Shown here piece by piece: positions 44,722-54,464 of a stretch of DNA of 64,000 bases; position 1 is the first letter of the stretch, and every line of letters begins with the position of its first letter. The notes under the pieces were generated by a model that made no database searches, was not told the DNA's origin, and was given only the letters and a program-made list of their open reading frames with translations. The DNA lies in contig CAYUVH010000009.1 of the NCBI GenBank assembly GCA_964448135.1, positions 1 to 64,000 of the forward strand, written 5' to 3'. This stretch comes from CAYUVH01 sp964448135 (lineage in GTDB: Bacteria > Verrucomicrobiota > Verrucomicrobiia > Limisphaerales > UBA8199). A program made the position numbers and the translations under genes.

Positions 44722-45612
44722 GTGCGGACTTGTGTGATATTCAACCCGACGGCGCGCGGCGAAAAGGCGAAGAACTTTCGGAAGCATCTCGACGAGATCG
44801 GCAAGGATTGCGCCCTCAAGCTGACCACCGCCCCCGGTGACGCGCGCCGTCTCGCGGCCGAGGCCGTGGGCGAGAACTACGAAGTCATCGTGGCCGCCGG
44901 CGGGGATGGGACACTCAACGAAGTGCTGAATGGCATCGGCGACGTGGCGGATGGTTTTGAGCGGGCGCGGCTGGGCGTGCTCCCGCTCGGGACCGTGAAT
45001 GTTTTTGCCCGCGAATTGAAAATCCCCCTCGATTTGAACGGCGCCTGGAAAACAATTCTGCATGGCCGTGATACCCAGCTGGATTTGCCCCGGATTGAAT
45101 ACGCGGGAAAAACCGGCCGCGAGCGCTGTCTGTTTGCTCAACTGGCCGGCGCCGGCCTGGATGCGCGCGCCATCGAACTCGTAAATTGGCCGCTGAAAAA
45201 GAAGGTCGGACCCCTGGCTTATGTAGCCGCGGGTTTTCAGGCCCTGGCGGGTGAACAAACCAAAATCACCGTATCGAGCAACGGCCACAGCCTCACGGGT
45301 GAATTGGTTCTCATCGGAAACGGCCGGCTCTATGGCGGCCAGTTCGTGCTGTTCCCGGAGGCTGATCTGCGCGACGGAATGCTGGATGTGTGTGTGTTCT
45401 CACGAGCGGATTGGCTTACCCTGCTCCGTTGCGGGCCCTCGCTCGTCCTCAGCGGCGAATTGCCGGTGGACTCCGTATCACGCCTGCGCGGCGACACCTT
45501 CGAAATGGCCTGCCCCACTCCGGCGCCCATGCAGGTGGACGGGGAACTGCTGGGACACCTACCGGCCACCATTCGTGTCGAGCGCGGCCGCTTGCGCGTG
45601 CTGGCACCGTAG
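44722..45612 (+). CDS. Diacylglycerol kinase-family lipid kinase
   Basis: A 296-residue protein from the GTG at 44722; the frame is open upstream, but that part is the 34-bp inverted repeat. It opens 'VRTCVIFNPTARGEKAKNF' like YegS/DgkB-type kinases, and has the nucleotide-binding 'VIVAAGGDGTLNEVLNG' motif, the 'LGVLPLGTVNVFARELKIP' stretch, and a C-terminal 'MQVDGELLGHLPATIRVERG' strand. The family phosphorylates diacylglycerol, ceramide or related lipids at the inner membrane. Substrate is not predictable. Divergent from the FMN reductase gene. Confidence 0.88.
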   Translation: MRTCVIFNPTARGEKAKNFRKHLDEIGKDCALKLTTAPGDARRLAAEAVGENYEVIVAAGGDGTLNEVLNGIGDVADGFERARLGVLPLGTVNVFARELKIPLDLNGAWKTILHGRDTQLDLPRIEYAGKTGRERCLFAQLAGAGLDARAIELVNWPLKKKVGPLAYVAAGFQALAGEQTKITVSSNGHSLTGELVLIGNGRLYGGQFVLFPEADLRDGMLDVCVFSRADWLTLLRCGPSLVLSGELPVDSVSRLRGDTFEMACPTPAPMQVDGELLGHLPATIRVERGRLRVLAP

Positions 45613-45705
45613 TTTTGCCAGCCGCCGCAGCATCGAAGTTTTCAATGGTGCGCGCAAATTTATCAATTTCATTTCGCAGCGCGGCAGGAATTAGGCTGGA
45701 GACCT

Positions 45706-46272
45706 ATGAAAACGAAAAAAACCATCGGGCAGTTTTTGGGCATTACCATCTCCGGCGCTTCTCTCCTGCTTGGCCTCGGCCTCTGCGTCACGAGTAGCGC
45801 GCAAAACAAAGCGGCGGCGGCCCCAGAACGGATCGGTATCTACGATTCACGGGCCATCGCCATCGCTTATACCGGTTCCTCGGCGCACCAAAAACAGCTT
45901 CAAGAATTGATGTCCGAACATCAAAAGGCCAAAGCGGCTGGGGACAGCACGAAGGCGGCGAAGCTGGAAGCGGAAGGCAGAGCGCTCCAGGCAAAAGCCC
46001 ACCAACAGGGATTTGGCACCGCACCCGTGGACGATCTCCTGCTCAATATCACCAACGCGCTCCCACAAATCAAAAAAGACGCTGGCGTCACGGTGATCAT
46101 TTCCAAGTGGGACGAAGCGGCACTAAAGCAACACCCCGGGGCGGAAAAGGTGGATGTGACGATGAAGCTCGTGGACGCCTTTCAACCCAACGAGCGCCAG
46201 CGCAAATTCGCGATTGATATCCAGAAACGGAAGCCCCTGACCAACGCGGAAGTTGCCGGAATCAAGGAGTGA
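45706..46272 (+). CDS. Exported Skp/OmpH-like small protein, unknown function
   Basis: A 188-residue protein with a signal peptide (about 1-32, ending 'VTSSAQN'). The mature part opens 'ERIGIYDSRAIAIAYTGSSAHQKQL', resembling the first strand and helix of OmpH/Skp chaperones. A Lys/Ala/Glu helix follows ('ELMSEHQKAKAAGDSTKAAKLEAEGRALQAKA'), and then a globular end with 'VTVIISKWDEA'. This arrangement is consistent with a Skp-like holdase, but the similarity is weak. No operon partner is close. Confidence 0.6.
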   Translation: MKTKKTIGQFLGITISGASLLLGLGLCVTSSAQNKAAAAPERIGIYDSRAIAIAYTGSSAHQKQLQELMSEHQKAKAAGDSTKAAKLEAEGRALQAKAHQQGFGTAPVDDLLLNITNALPQIKKDAGVTVIISKWDEAALKQHPGAEKVDVTMKLVDAFQPNERQRKFAIDIQKRKPLTNAEVAGIKE

Positions 46273-46415
46273 GCCGGAATCCAGGCGGGGGCGAAGGGAC
46301 CGGCCATGATTGGCTTGCTGCGAAAGGGAGAATTTTGCTTTGACTTCACCAACGATTCCGGCTGGCATGGTGATGCAGATTTCAAAGTCGAAACAGCAAC
46401 GCTAACCAACCATTC

Positions 46416-47294
46416 ATGAAAGCTTCCCGCACCTCCCTGTTTGCCTGTGCTCTCGGCATCCTCAGTCTAACCACGCTCGGCAGCCTGACGGTTTCGGCCA
46501 CGCCGATTCCCGACGATTGCAAAGTCGGCGGATTTTTCGTCGGCTGCCAGGCCTACACCTTCAATCGTTTCAGCGTTTTCGAGGCGATCGAGAAAACGGA
46601 GCAAGCCGGCGGGAAGGTGATCGAGTTCTACCCCGGACAAAAGCTCAGCGCGCAATCGCCGGACATCAAGTTCAGCCACAGCTCCCCGGACGACGTGATT
46701 CAGCAGGTCAAGGATCAGCTCGCCAAGCACAAGATTCGCGCCGTCAATTACGGCGTGGTGGGCGGCAAGGACGCGGCGGAATGGCGCCAGATTTTTGAAT
46801 TCGCCAAAAAGATGGGGCTTTACGGCATCACGACCGAGGACGTCGGCAAACTGGACGAAATCGAAAAGCTCGTGAAAGAATTCGATATCTGCGTTTGCAT
46901 CCACGAACACCAGAAGCGGGCCAACGACGCGAGCTACAAGGTTTGGGATCCGAAGTATGTTTTATCCATCGTGAAAGACCGCGATCCTCGTATCGGCGCC
47001 TGCGCGGACACCGGTCACTGGGCCACGTCCGGCCTTGAGCCCCTGGACTGCATCAAGCTTTTGAAGGGACGGATCATGAGTGTGCATTTGAAGGACCGGC
47101 CGGTCATCGGCAAACTGGAACACGACACGATCTACGGAACCGGCGTGTCCGACATCGCCGGAATTCTCAACGAGTTGAAAAAGCAGGACTTCAAAGGCAA
47201 CATCTCCATCGAATACGAAAACAACTGGGATCATTCCGTGCCTGATGTGGCACAGTGCGTCGGATTCGTCCGCGGCCACGGCACGGTGAAGTAA
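46416..47294 (+). CDS. Secreted sugar phosphate isomerase/epimerase-like protein
   Basis: A 292-residue protein with a signal peptide (about 1-28). The body is a xylose-isomerase-like TIM barrel (AP-endonuclease-2 superfamily): 'FFVGCQAYTFNRFSVFEAIEKTEQAGGKVIEFYPGQ', 'ICVCIHEHQKR', 'IGACADTGHWATSG', 'IMSVHLKDRP' and 'GNISIEYENNW'. His, Asp and Glu in these segments are the usual metal ligands. Periplasmic members of this family are common in Planctomycetes and Verrucomicrobia. Substrate unknown. Confidence 0.85.
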   Translation: MKASRTSLFACALGILSLTTLGSLTVSATPIPDDCKVGGFFVGCQAYTFNRFSVFEAIEKTEQAGGKVIEFYPGQKLSAQSPDIKFSHSSPDDVIQQVKDQLAKHKIRAVNYGVVGGKDAAEWRQIFEFAKKMGLYGITTEDVGKLDEIEKLVKEFDICVCIHEHQKRANDASYKVWDPKYVLSIVKDRDPRIGACADTGHWATSGLEPLDCIKLLKGRIMSVHLKDRPVIGKLEHDTIYGTGVSDIAGILNELKKQDFKGNISIEYENNWDHSVPDVAQCVGFVRGHGTVK

Positions 47295-47301
47295 GCGTCG
47301 C

Positions 47302-47736
47302 CTAATCCCAAATCCGGTACGGCAGGACGTTTTGCTCCAGGTAGATTCCGCAGCGCGGGCATTTGCCAGGGGTGTTCCACGCCTCGACCCGGTGATCTTT
47401 GGAGACCGGGCAATGCAGTTTGAACTTCACCCAACGGGATGAGGCCGCTCCCTGCAAAGGCATGAGGTTCACCGCGTTCTGAAAAGTGGGAGGCGAGGCT
47501 GGAGTCGGCGGCTTGGAAAAAGCTTTCGTCCGTTTCCCGGCTGGCGGAATCCGCCACAAACCCAGGGACGAATCGTTCACCACTCTCAAACGCGTAACGG
47601 CGTCGTAGAGCGACTTACACTCGCGACAGCAGACAGTCTGGATCGAAAAGCGCAGGCCGCTCTCAGTGCCACCGGCGACTTTGGTCCGATAACCGCAACG
47701 CGAGCATTCGAAGCAATATGTCCGGCCCACGTCCAA
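47302..47736 (-). CDS. Cysteine-rich (zinc-ribbon) hypothetical protein
   Basis: A 144-residue protein with paired cysteines: an N-terminal 'CFECSRCGY' and 'VCCRECKSLYD', and a C-terminal 'HCPVSKDHRVEAWNTPGKCPRCGIYLEQN'. The pattern suggests two zinc ribbons joined by a Pro/Ser-rich linker. The start is a TTG at 47736 (GTG at 47730 possible); no in-frame ATG fits. Convergent with the isomerase-like gene, 7 bp apart. Function unknown. Confidence 0.6.
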   Translation of the reverse strand: MDVGRTYCFECSRCGYRTKVAGGTESGLRFSIQTVCCRECKSLYDAVTRLRVVNDSSLGLWRIPPAGKRTKAFSKPPTPASPPTFQNAVNLMPLQGAASSRWVKFKLHCPVSKDHRVEAWNTPGKCPRCGIYLEQNVLPYRIWD

Positions 47737-47864
47737 TTTTCCGCAGGACGTGAGCCGGGTTCAAGTGCAACTTCACTGGAACGCGGACATTCCTGCCTTG
47801 CCCCAAGGGCCTTCGGTCGGGGTCGGGAGCAACATCCGACGACCAGCACGGCATCCGCGGCTAA

Positions 47865-48683
47865 TCAGGACTTGATGAACGCGAGCAGCTCGGCATTCAC
47901 CTGTTCCTTCAGCGTCGTGCACATCCCGTGCGGAGCGCCCGGGTACACTTTCAACGTCGCCTTCGGCAGCAGCTTGGAGGATTTCATCGCCGAAGCGCCG
48001 ATCGGCACGATCTGGTCATCGTCCCCGTGCAGAACCAGCGTCGGCACATTCATCTTCTTCAAGTCCTCGGTGAGATCAGTTTCGGAAAACGCCTTGATGC
48101 AGAAGTACGAGGCAGGGAAGCCGGCTATCATGCCCTGCATCCAGAAGGAATCGCGTACGCCCTGCGAAACCTTGGCGCCCGGCCGGTTGTAGCCGTAAAA
48201 GGGCATCGTCAGGTCTATGAAAAACTGGGAGCGATCCGCGACCACACCGGCGCGGATACCGTCAAATGCCGACATGGGTGTGCCTTCCGGATTAGCCGGC
48301 GTTTTAAGCATGAGCGGTGGAACCGCGCCGATAAGCACGGCTTTGGCGACGCGTTTCGTGCCGTGCCGCCCGATGTAACGGGTGACTTCACCGCCGCCGG
48401 TGGAATGCCCGACATGGATTGCGTCCTTGAGGTCGAGCTTTTCGACGAGCGCGGCGAGGTCGTCGGCGTAGGTGTCCATGTCGTTGCCTTGCCAGGGCTG
48501 GCTCGAGCGGCCATGGCCGCGGCGGTCATGGGCAATGCAGCGATAGCCCTTGGCAGCCAGAAAGAACATCTGGTCCTCGAACGCGTCCGCGCTCAGCGGC
48601 CATCCGTGACTAAAGACAACCGGCTGCCCCGTGCCCCAGTCGTTGTAATAAATCTGTGTACCGTCTTTGGTCGTAATCGTCAT
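47865..48683 (-). CDS. Alpha/beta hydrolase (non-haem chloroperoxidase/esterase type)
   Basis: A 272-residue cytoplasmic alpha/beta hydrolase. The nucleophile is S94 in VGHSTGGGEV, with acid D222 or D223 in LHGDDDQIVP and H252 in GAPHGM. The oxyanion region HGWPLSADA lies at 26-34. The protein closely follows cofactor-free chloroperoxidases/perhydrolases, which also hydrolyse esters. The natural substrate is unknown. Starts at the ATG at 48683. Confidence 0.92.
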   Translation of the reverse strand: MTITTKDGTQIYYNDWGTGQPVVFSHGWPLSADAFEDQMFFLAAKGYRCIAHDRRGHGRSSQPWQGNDMDTYADDLAALVEKLDLKDAIHVGHSTGGGEVTRYIGRHGTKRVAKAVLIGAVPPLMLKTPANPEGTPMSAFDGIRAGVVADRSQFFIDLTMPFYGYNRPGAKVSQGVRDSFWMQGMIAGFPASYFCIKAFSETDLTEDLKKMNVPTLVLHGDDDQIVPIGASAMKSSKLLPKATLKVYPGAPHGMCTTLKEQVNAELLAFIKS

Positions 48684-48792
48684 AGGTAAAATGCCTTTCG
48701 CTTTTATGGGTCAATCCACCGGGGAAGATAGCAGAAGAACTGGAGGACGCGAAAAATTATTCAGCGGGGCGCGATGGCTACGACTTTTCCTG

Positions 48793-51159
48793 TTAATAAC
48801 GGAGGCGATAGAAGGTATTGGTGGACGTGATGGAATTGGTTACGAAATACGTGCGATTCGATAAAAGTATGGGAGCAGGGACCTGGGACCATGCGCTCGT
48901 GGGAGCGAGCGTTCGAGTTGATTCGAGGGTGAATCCGGGGGCGTTCGTGGGCCACGAGAGGAGGACGCGGGCACTGTTCCTGCCTGCCGAGAGCAAGGGA
49001 GCACCCGGAGGCGTAACCGCAGCCCAGCTCGAGCCGATTCGCAATTCGTCGGCAATGGCCGTAGCGGGTTGATTGGTATTGTTCAGGCCGCGTTGAAGGA
49101 ACACGAAGCTCGCGATCAGCGAGGAGACAATGTTCGTGCCGTTGGTTGTCGTGAGCGTAGCCGTGGGTGGACTGGCGGCGGCGAAATCCGCGGGATTGGG
49201 ATTGAGCCAGAGGTTGACGGCGTCGTTCGGGGAATTGAAGGAATAATTTCCGACGAGAACAATGGTCTCGCCGGGGCTGAAATTGTTCGTGGCCCACAGC
49301 CAGTCGGAAGGCTTGGTGGAATTCTTGGCAACGCCGAGATTAAAGCCGCCCGGGCCGCTGGCACGCGCGAGCAGGCGTGGGGCAATGGTGATGGGCGTGG
49401 TGGTCTGGGAGCCGCGCGAATTATTGAGCCCGGCAAACCAGCTTCCGGAAGCGGAGAGCGTGCCCAGGCTGGTGACCTTGAACGCAAAGGAGAACCAGCA
49501 CGTTCCATTCGTGACGTTCGCGGGTAAATTGAAACGGGCGCTGGGACCATCCACCGCGCCGAATTGCATGCTCGCACCGGAGGAAGTGGCCAATCCCGGC
49601 ACGGCGAGATTTCCGGCGGTGACATTCGCTGGAGGCGCGCCCGTGCCGGCGCTGGTCCACCATTGGCCACCGGCATTGGTGAGGAGAACCAGGGAACTGC
49701 CCACGGAATAGCTGAAGGGCTCGTAAGCAGTCCCCCGCCCTTCCGCCAACAGTTGCAAATCGAAACTCACATTCGTACCCGCCAGCGAAGATTGGTGGAG
49801 TTCGACGGCGAGGAGGTTCGTACCCTCGGCGAGCAGGCGGGACGCAACGTGATAAGTATGCCAGGTGGATTGCAAAGCCGTCGTCATCGGCATGGCCAGC
49901 GTGTTGTAAGCGGCATTCGAACTGAGGTTGTCCGCCATGGCGAGTGTGCCGTTCAGATAAACGGCGGCACCGTCGTCCACGACCAGCTTCAGAATGAGGT
50001 TCGTAACGTCAGCGGCGTTTTCGGCGACGAAGAATTTGCGGAAATAAGTGGTGATGTACTTGTTGCTGGGGTTCGGGCCGTAACTGAGCACAGTTTGCTC
50101 GTCGCCGTCACCGTAACCGAATTGCCCCACGCCGGAGGGCCAGACCGAGTCGTTAACATTTCCCGTGCGCCAGGCGGCTCCCTGATTCGAGCCGTCGGCG
50201 AGATATTTCCAAGTGGAACCGGCGGAGACGAGTTCGACGGGCGGAGGCGGGGGACCATCGTCGCTGGCGCGCGCGAAATAGCGTAGCGGCTGCGTTATCG
50301 CGTCATCGCTCAGGGTGAAATACCCGCTGCCCATGGCATCGAAGCCGATGGCTTCGCCGTTGGGTTCACCGTTGGCTGTCCCGGTGACCGGGATGGTTAT
50401 GGCCGTGCCGTTAAAGGCGTTGCTGATGGAATCGCCGGGATTCCGCAGCCAGAGTGAGGCGGCGCTTTCACGCCGGACAATGATTTCGTTTCCGAGCGGC
50501 GAGATATCCGCGGCGCTCGGCGTAGTGAATGCTAAAGACCGAACAAAAGTCAGGGCGAAGGAACTATTGGTATCGAGCTGGGATTTGGGTGCGGTGTAGA
50601 TCCGGCTCGTGGATTCCTTCGACAGAATAAACAAATCGCCCGTAATCGGATCCACAAACATGGACTCTGCATCCCGCGCCCCGTCGGGATAGGTCAGCGT
50701 GATGGTGCGGGTGCCTTTCGGAGTCGCGGTGATGGGATTGGTATATTGCCGCCCGTAAACGGCGGGTTCGGGTATCTGATAGATTTTGATGTTCGCGCGC
50801 GAGGCACCGTTGTCCCCGATGTCCCCGACGTAAAGATAAAGCACATTGGTAACCGGTCCGGGCCCCATGGCGATGTCCTCGTTGTCGGTATTACCGGGCA
50901 AAGTGTAGGTTCCGAGCAATCGTCCTTGCGTGTCGAGGGCGAATACTTCCGCCGGGTGACCGGAGTCATTGTGAGTCCAAATGACCTCCGGATTATTCCT
51001 GCTGGCCTGCACGCCCGAAGCTTCGCTCAGGCCCGCAACATTGACGGTTCCGTTGGTGAGCGGGCCGGTGAATGTGGGATTGGCGCCCGCGGAACGCGCG
51101 AGGCAGAGGAACGTGACCACGAGGAGGGAGATTTTGCGAACCTCCAGATAAAGCGCCAT
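48793..51159 (-). CDS. Large secreted multi-domain beta protein
   Basis: A 788-residue exported protein; the ATG at 51159 precedes a clear signal peptide (about 1-25). The N-terminal half (to about residue 300) looks like a beta-propeller of the SdiA-regulated/phytase-like kind: 'VQASRNNPEVIWTHNDSGHPAEVFALDTQG', 'EDIAMGPG', 'DAESMFVDPITGDLFILSKE'. A PPPPP linker near 303 leads to a jelly-roll region ('KLVVDDGAAVYLNGTLAMADN'), then a LamG-like section and a last Ig-like domain ending 'STNTFYRLRY', the tail seen in several secreted proteins here. No catalytic motif was recognised. Divergent from mgtA (131-bp gap). Confidence 0.75.
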   Translation of the reverse strand: MALYLEVRKISLLVVTFLCLARSAGANPTFTGPLTNGTVNVAGLSEASGVQASRNNPEVIWTHNDSGHPAEVFALDTQGRLLGTYTLPGNTDNEDIAMGPGPVTNVLYLYVGDIGDNGASRANIKIYQIPEPAVYGRQYTNPITATPKGTRTITLTYPDGARDAESMFVDPITGDLFILSKESTSRIYTAPKSQLDTNSSFALTFVRSLAFTTPSAADISPLGNEIIVRRESAASLWLRNPGDSISNAFNGTAITIPVTGTANGEPNGEAIGFDAMGSGYFTLSDDAITQPLRYFARASDDGPPPPPVELVSAGSTWKYLADGSNQGAAWRTGNVNDSVWPSGVGQFGYGDGDEQTVLSYGPNPSNKYITTYFRKFFVAENAADVTNLILKLVVDDGAAVYLNGTLAMADNLSSNAAYNTLAMPMTTALQSTWHTYHVASRLLAEGTNLLAVELHQSSLAGTNVSFDLQLLAEGRGTAYEPFSYSVGSSLVLLTNAGGQWWTSAGTGAPPANVTAGNLAVPGLATSSGASMQFGAVDGPSARFNLPANVTNGTCWFSFAFKVTSLGTLSASGSWFAGLNNSRGSQTTTPITIAPRLLARASGPGGFNLGVAKNSTKPSDWLWATNNFSPGETIVLVGNYSFNSPNDAVNLWLNPNPADFAAASPPTATLTTTNGTNIVSSLIASFVFLQRGLNNTNQPATAIADELRIGSSWAAVTPPGAPLLSAGRNSARVLLSWPTNAPGFTLESTRTLAPTSAWSQVPAPILLSNRTYFVTNSITSTNTFYRLRY

Positions 51160-51290
51160 TACTTCCACAATTTCGACTTTTGTAACCGATTCGTCAAATA
51201 CACGATGCCGTCGAGATTCCATTGGACGGCAGGAGCAAAGCGCGTCAAAATTGGCATTGGGCGCGGGCACAAACTTAAGCGCAGAAAAAA

Positions 51291-53930
51291 ATGACCGGGC
51301 TGAAAACTGCAAGCGCCGAGCGAACCGATGCGACCCGCGACGCGGCAACGAAAGAAAGTGCCGAAGTCTTGGAGATGCTCGGGACGCGCCTCACCGGTTT
51401 GACGGAGGAGGAAGCCGCCGCCCGCCTCGAGCAATACGGGCCCAACGAGGTCGCGCGCGAAAAGCACGAAGGCTGGATTCAACGGCTGTGGATCGCCGTC
51501 CGCAATCCGCTGGTGATCCTGCTGACCGTCCTGGCCGTGCTTTCCTTTGCCACGGGGGATTTCCGCGCCGGTTCGGTCATGTTGCTCATGGTGGCCTTGG
51601 GAATCTCCCTGCGTTTCGTCCAGGAAACACGGGCCGACACCGCCGCCGCCCGGCTCAAGGCGATGATCAGCGTCACCGCCACAGTCGTCCGCGATGGCAA
51701 GCCGCGCGAGCTGCCGCTCCAGCAACTCGTCCCCGGCGACATCGTCAAACTCTCCGCCGGCGACATGATCCCCGGCGACGTCCGGCTGATCTCCGCGAAG
51801 GACCTGTTCGTCATCCAGGCCACGCTCACGGGCGAATCCATGCCGGTGGAAAAAACCGACGGGAAGGACATTCGGGGCAGCGTGTCCACGATCGAACGCA
51901 CCAACACCTGCTTCCTGGGCACCAGCGTGGAGAGCGGCTCGACGACCGCCGTGATCGTAACGACCGGCACCCACACCTACTTCGGCAAGGTGGCCAAGAG
52001 CCTCGCCGAACAGCAGGTGGACACCGCGTTTGATCGCGGAGTGAAAAAATTCACCTGGCTGATGATCCGCTTCATGCTGGTGATGGTGCCGTTGGTGTTT
52101 CTCATCAACGGAATCAGCAAGCACGACTGGCACGGCGCGTTCTTCTTTTCGCTGGCGGTGGCCGTGGGACTCACGCCGGAAATGCTGCCGATGATCGTCT
52201 CGGTCTGTCTTTCCAAAGGGGCTCTCGCGATGTCGAAGAAAAAAGTCATCGTGAAGAGGCTCAACTCGATCCAGAACTTCGGCGCGATGGACGTGCTCTG
52301 CACCGACAAGACCGGGACGCTGACCATGGACAAGGTCATCCTGGAGCTTTACTGCGACGTATTCAAAAAAGAGAACGAGGAAGTGCTGCGGGATGCGTAT
52401 CTCATCAGCCACTTCCAGACCGGCCTGAAGAACGTCCTCGACCGCGCGGTGCTGCAGCACAAGGAATTGAAGCATGAATTGTCGCCGGAGAAATATTCGA
52501 AAGTGGACGAGATCCCGTTCGATTTCTCGCGGCGCATGATGTCGGTGGTGGTGGAAGGGCCGGACGGCAAACGGCAACTGCTCTGCAAGGGCGCACCCGA
52601 GGCGGTCTTCAGTCGCTGCACGAAATTCGAGAGCGAAGGCGAAACATTCTCGATGGAGCCCATCCTCGTGGGCGATCTGATCGAGCAAGTCAACGATTTG
52701 AGCGAAGACGGTTTCCGGGTGCTGGCGGTGGCCACGAAGCCGGTCGAAGCCAAGGCGGCATACTCGAAAGCGGACGAAGGCGACCTGGTCCTGACGGGTT
52801 ATCTCGCGTTTCTGGACCCGCCGAAGGAGACCGCCACCACCGCAATCACGGCGCTGCGGCAGCATGGCATTACGGTGAAGGTATTGACCGGCGACAACGA
52901 TCTCGTCAGTCGCAAGGTCTGCACCGAGGTCGGCATTCCGGCGGAACGCATCATTCTCGGCAGCCAGGTGGAGACGATGAGTGATGGCCAATTGGCGGAG
53001 TCGGTGGACACCACGCACGTCTTCGCGCGCCTCTCCCCCGCGCACAAGCAACGTATTGTGCAGGCTTTGCAACGCAAGGGTCACGTGGTCGGTTTCATGG
53101 GCGATGGCATCAATGACGCTCCGGCCCTGCGCGCCGCCGATGTCGGCATTTCCGTGGACAATGCCGTGGACATTGCCAAGGCGTCCGCGGATGTGATTCT
53201 GCTCGAGAAGAACCTGATGGTGCTCGAGGAGGGCGTGTTGGAAGGCCGCAAAGTCTTCGTAAACATCCTGAAATACATCCGGATGGGCGCGAGCTCGAAC
53301 TTCGGCAACATGTTCAGCGTCATTGGCGCCAGCGCTTTGCTACCGTTTTTGCCGATGCTGCCGATTCAGGTACTGGCAAACACGCTGCTCTACGATTTTT
53401 CGCAGGTGCCCATTCCCACCGACAACGTCGGTCCGTCGCAGACGGCAAAGCCTCGGCCGTGGAACATGGGTGACATCGCGAAGTACATCGTGTTCATCGG
53501 CCCGATCAGCTCAATCTTCGATTACACGACCTATGCGGTGATGTGGTTCTTCTTCAAATGCAACCAGGTTAACATCACCCCGGAACTGGTGAAGGCGCAC
53601 GGCAGCGACGCGGTGCATTACACCCACGCGGCGCAACTCTTCCAAACGGGCTGGTTCGTGGAATCGCTCATGACGCAAACGCTGATCATTCACGTGATCC
53701 GCACGAACCTGATTCCGTTCGTCCAATCGCGGGCGAGCTGGCAGTTAACTTTGACTTCAGTGTTGGTGATGGCGGTCGGCGCTTATCTGCCTTACTCGCC
53801 GCTGGCGGGAACGCTCGGGTTTGTGCCCCTGCCCCTTGCCTACTGGCCGATCCTTTTGGTTACTCTGCTTTGCTACGTCGGCCTCACCCAGCTCATCAAA
53901 ATGTGGCTGGTTAAGAAAAACTGGGTCTAG
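51291..53930 (+). CDS. mgtA: Magnesium-translocating P-type ATPase (type IIIB)
   Basis: An 879-residue P-type ATPase that imports Mg2+ with the help of ATP. The actuator loop has LTGESMPVEKT, the phosphorylation motif is DKTGTLT with D339, the nucleotide domain has 'LLCKGAPEAV', and the hinge has MGDGINDAPALRAADVGISV. The last membrane part includes 'MFSVIGASALLPFLPMLPIQVLANTLLYD', typical of MgtA rather than Ca2+ or heavy-metal pumps. Length is near that of E. coli MgtA (about 898). Its stop overlaps by 4 bp the end of convergent mntR. No Mg2+ leader peptide could be shown in the short divergent gap. Confidence 0.92.
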   Translation: MTGLKTASAERTDATRDAATKESAEVLEMLGTRLTGLTEEEAAARLEQYGPNEVAREKHEGWIQRLWIAVRNPLVILLTVLAVLSFATGDFRAGSVMLLMVALGISLRFVQETRADTAAARLKAMISVTATVVRDGKPRELPLQQLVPGDIVKLSAGDMIPGDVRLISAKDLFVIQATLTGESMPVEKTDGKDIRGSVSTIERTNTCFLGTSVESGSTTAVIVTTGTHTYFGKVAKSLAEQQVDTAFDRGVKKFTWLMIRFMLVMVPLVFLINGISKHDWHGAFFFSLAVAVGLTPEMLPMIVSVCLSKGALAMSKKKVIVKRLNSIQNFGAMDVLCTDKTGTLTMDKVILELYCDVFKKENEEVLRDAYLISHFQTGLKNVLDRAVLQHKELKHELSPEKYSKVDEIPFDFSRRMMSVVVEGPDGKRQLLCKGAPEAVFSRCTKFESEGETFSMEPILVGDLIEQVNDLSEDGFRVLAVATKPVEAKAAYSKADEGDLVLTGYLAFLDPPKETATTAITALRQHGITVKVLTGDNDLVSRKVCTEVGIPAERIILGSQVETMSDGQLAESVDTTHVFARLSPAHKQRIVQALQRKGHVVGFMGDGINDAPALRAADVGISVDNAVDIAKASADVILLEKNLMVLEEGVLEGRKVFVNILKYIRMGASSNFGNMFSVIGASALLPFLPMLPIQVLANTLLYDFSQVPIPTDNVGPSQTAKPRPWNMGDIAKYIVFIGPISSIFDYTTYAVMWFFFKCNQVNITPELVKAHGSDAVHYTHAAQLFQTGWFVESLMTQTLIIHVIRTNLIPFVQSRASWQLTLTSVLVMAVGAYLPYSPLAGTLGFVPLPLAYWPILLVTLLCYVGLTQLIKMWLVKKNWV

Positions 53931-54400
53931 GCAGACCGCTTTGCAGTGTGCCGCTCGAACGCGGCGAGCGTTTCCGGGCTGACGTGGTGCTCGATTCCTT
54001 CCGCATCCGTTTGCGCAATCAACTCCGGCACCCCCAAAGACCGTAGAAAGACCAAAACAATTTCGTGACGCCGGCGCGATTCTTCCGCCAACTCCGCGCC
54101 CTTGTCAGTCAGAAAAATCGAACGGTACGGCTGCGTGGCGACATAACCATCCCGCTGCAGCCGGGCCACGGTGCGGATCACGGTCACGTGCGATACCCCC
54201 AGCCGGCGAGCGAGCTCGACCGCGCGCGCTTCGCCCTGGGAGGCGGTCAGATCGGCGATCGCCTCGACGTAATCCTGCGCGGTTTCCATGGCATGCTCGC
54301 GCCGCGTGCGGCGCAAGGCCGTGGCCTGCATCTCGGCGGAACGCGCGATTGCGCGCTTGCGCGGGGGGGCGGTTTTCACATGGGCAGACAGCCGGGCCAT
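53927..54400 (-). CDS. mntR: Manganese-responsive regulator MntR
   Basis: A 157-residue DtxR/MntR-family repressor, starting at the ATG at 54400 (GTG at 54406 possible). The basic N-terminal extension of about 35 residues resembles E. coli MntR. The winged helix ('ARRLGVSHVTVIRTVARLQRDGYV') and the metal site residues are visible: D and E in TAQDYVEAIADL, H in ESRRRHEIV, E and H in TDAEGIEHHVS. There is no SH3-like tail, as expected for MntR. It is divergent from the OMP-mntH-usp operon and likely binds the palindrome at 54449-54464. Confidence 0.92.
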   Translation of the reverse strand: MARLSAHVKTAPPRKRAIARSAEMQATALRRTRREHAMETAQDYVEAIADLTASQGEARAVELARRLGVSHVTVIRTVARLQRDGYVATQPYRSIFLTDKGAELAEESRRRHEIVLVFLRSLGVPELIAQTDAEGIEHHVSPETLAAFERHTAKRSA

Positions 54401-54428
54401 AGACACGAGCAGGGTGTAAAAAGTGGTG

Positions 54429-54456
54429 TTGACAGTCCAGTCCGATGTTGTAGCAT
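54429..54456 (+). promoter_or_regulatory. Promoter of the OMP-mntH-usp operon
   Basis: A perfect -35 TTGACA at 54429-54434 and -10 TAGCAT at 54451-54456 (four of six, 16-bp spacer). The -10 box lies inside the MntR-type palindrome, so bound MntR would block RNA polymerase. Predicted transcription would begin near 54463. Confidence 0.6.
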
Positions 54457-54464
54457 AGGCTACA
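54449..54464. promoter_or_regulatory. MntR operator (perfect 16-bp palindrome)
   Basis: TGTAGCATAGGCTACA is a perfect inverted repeat (6-bp arms, spacer ATAG). Its core TAGCNNAGGCTA matches the centre of the E. coli MntR box CATAGCAAAGGCTATG. A second partial site, TGTAAGCTACA, lies at 54473-54483. Both sit between mntR and the operon it faces. Confidence 0.75.

Noticed and set aside
54065..54463. N-terminal extension of the outer-membrane protein frame across mntR
   Set aside because: It lies antisense to mntR and upstream of the promoter. The signal peptide starts at 54464.
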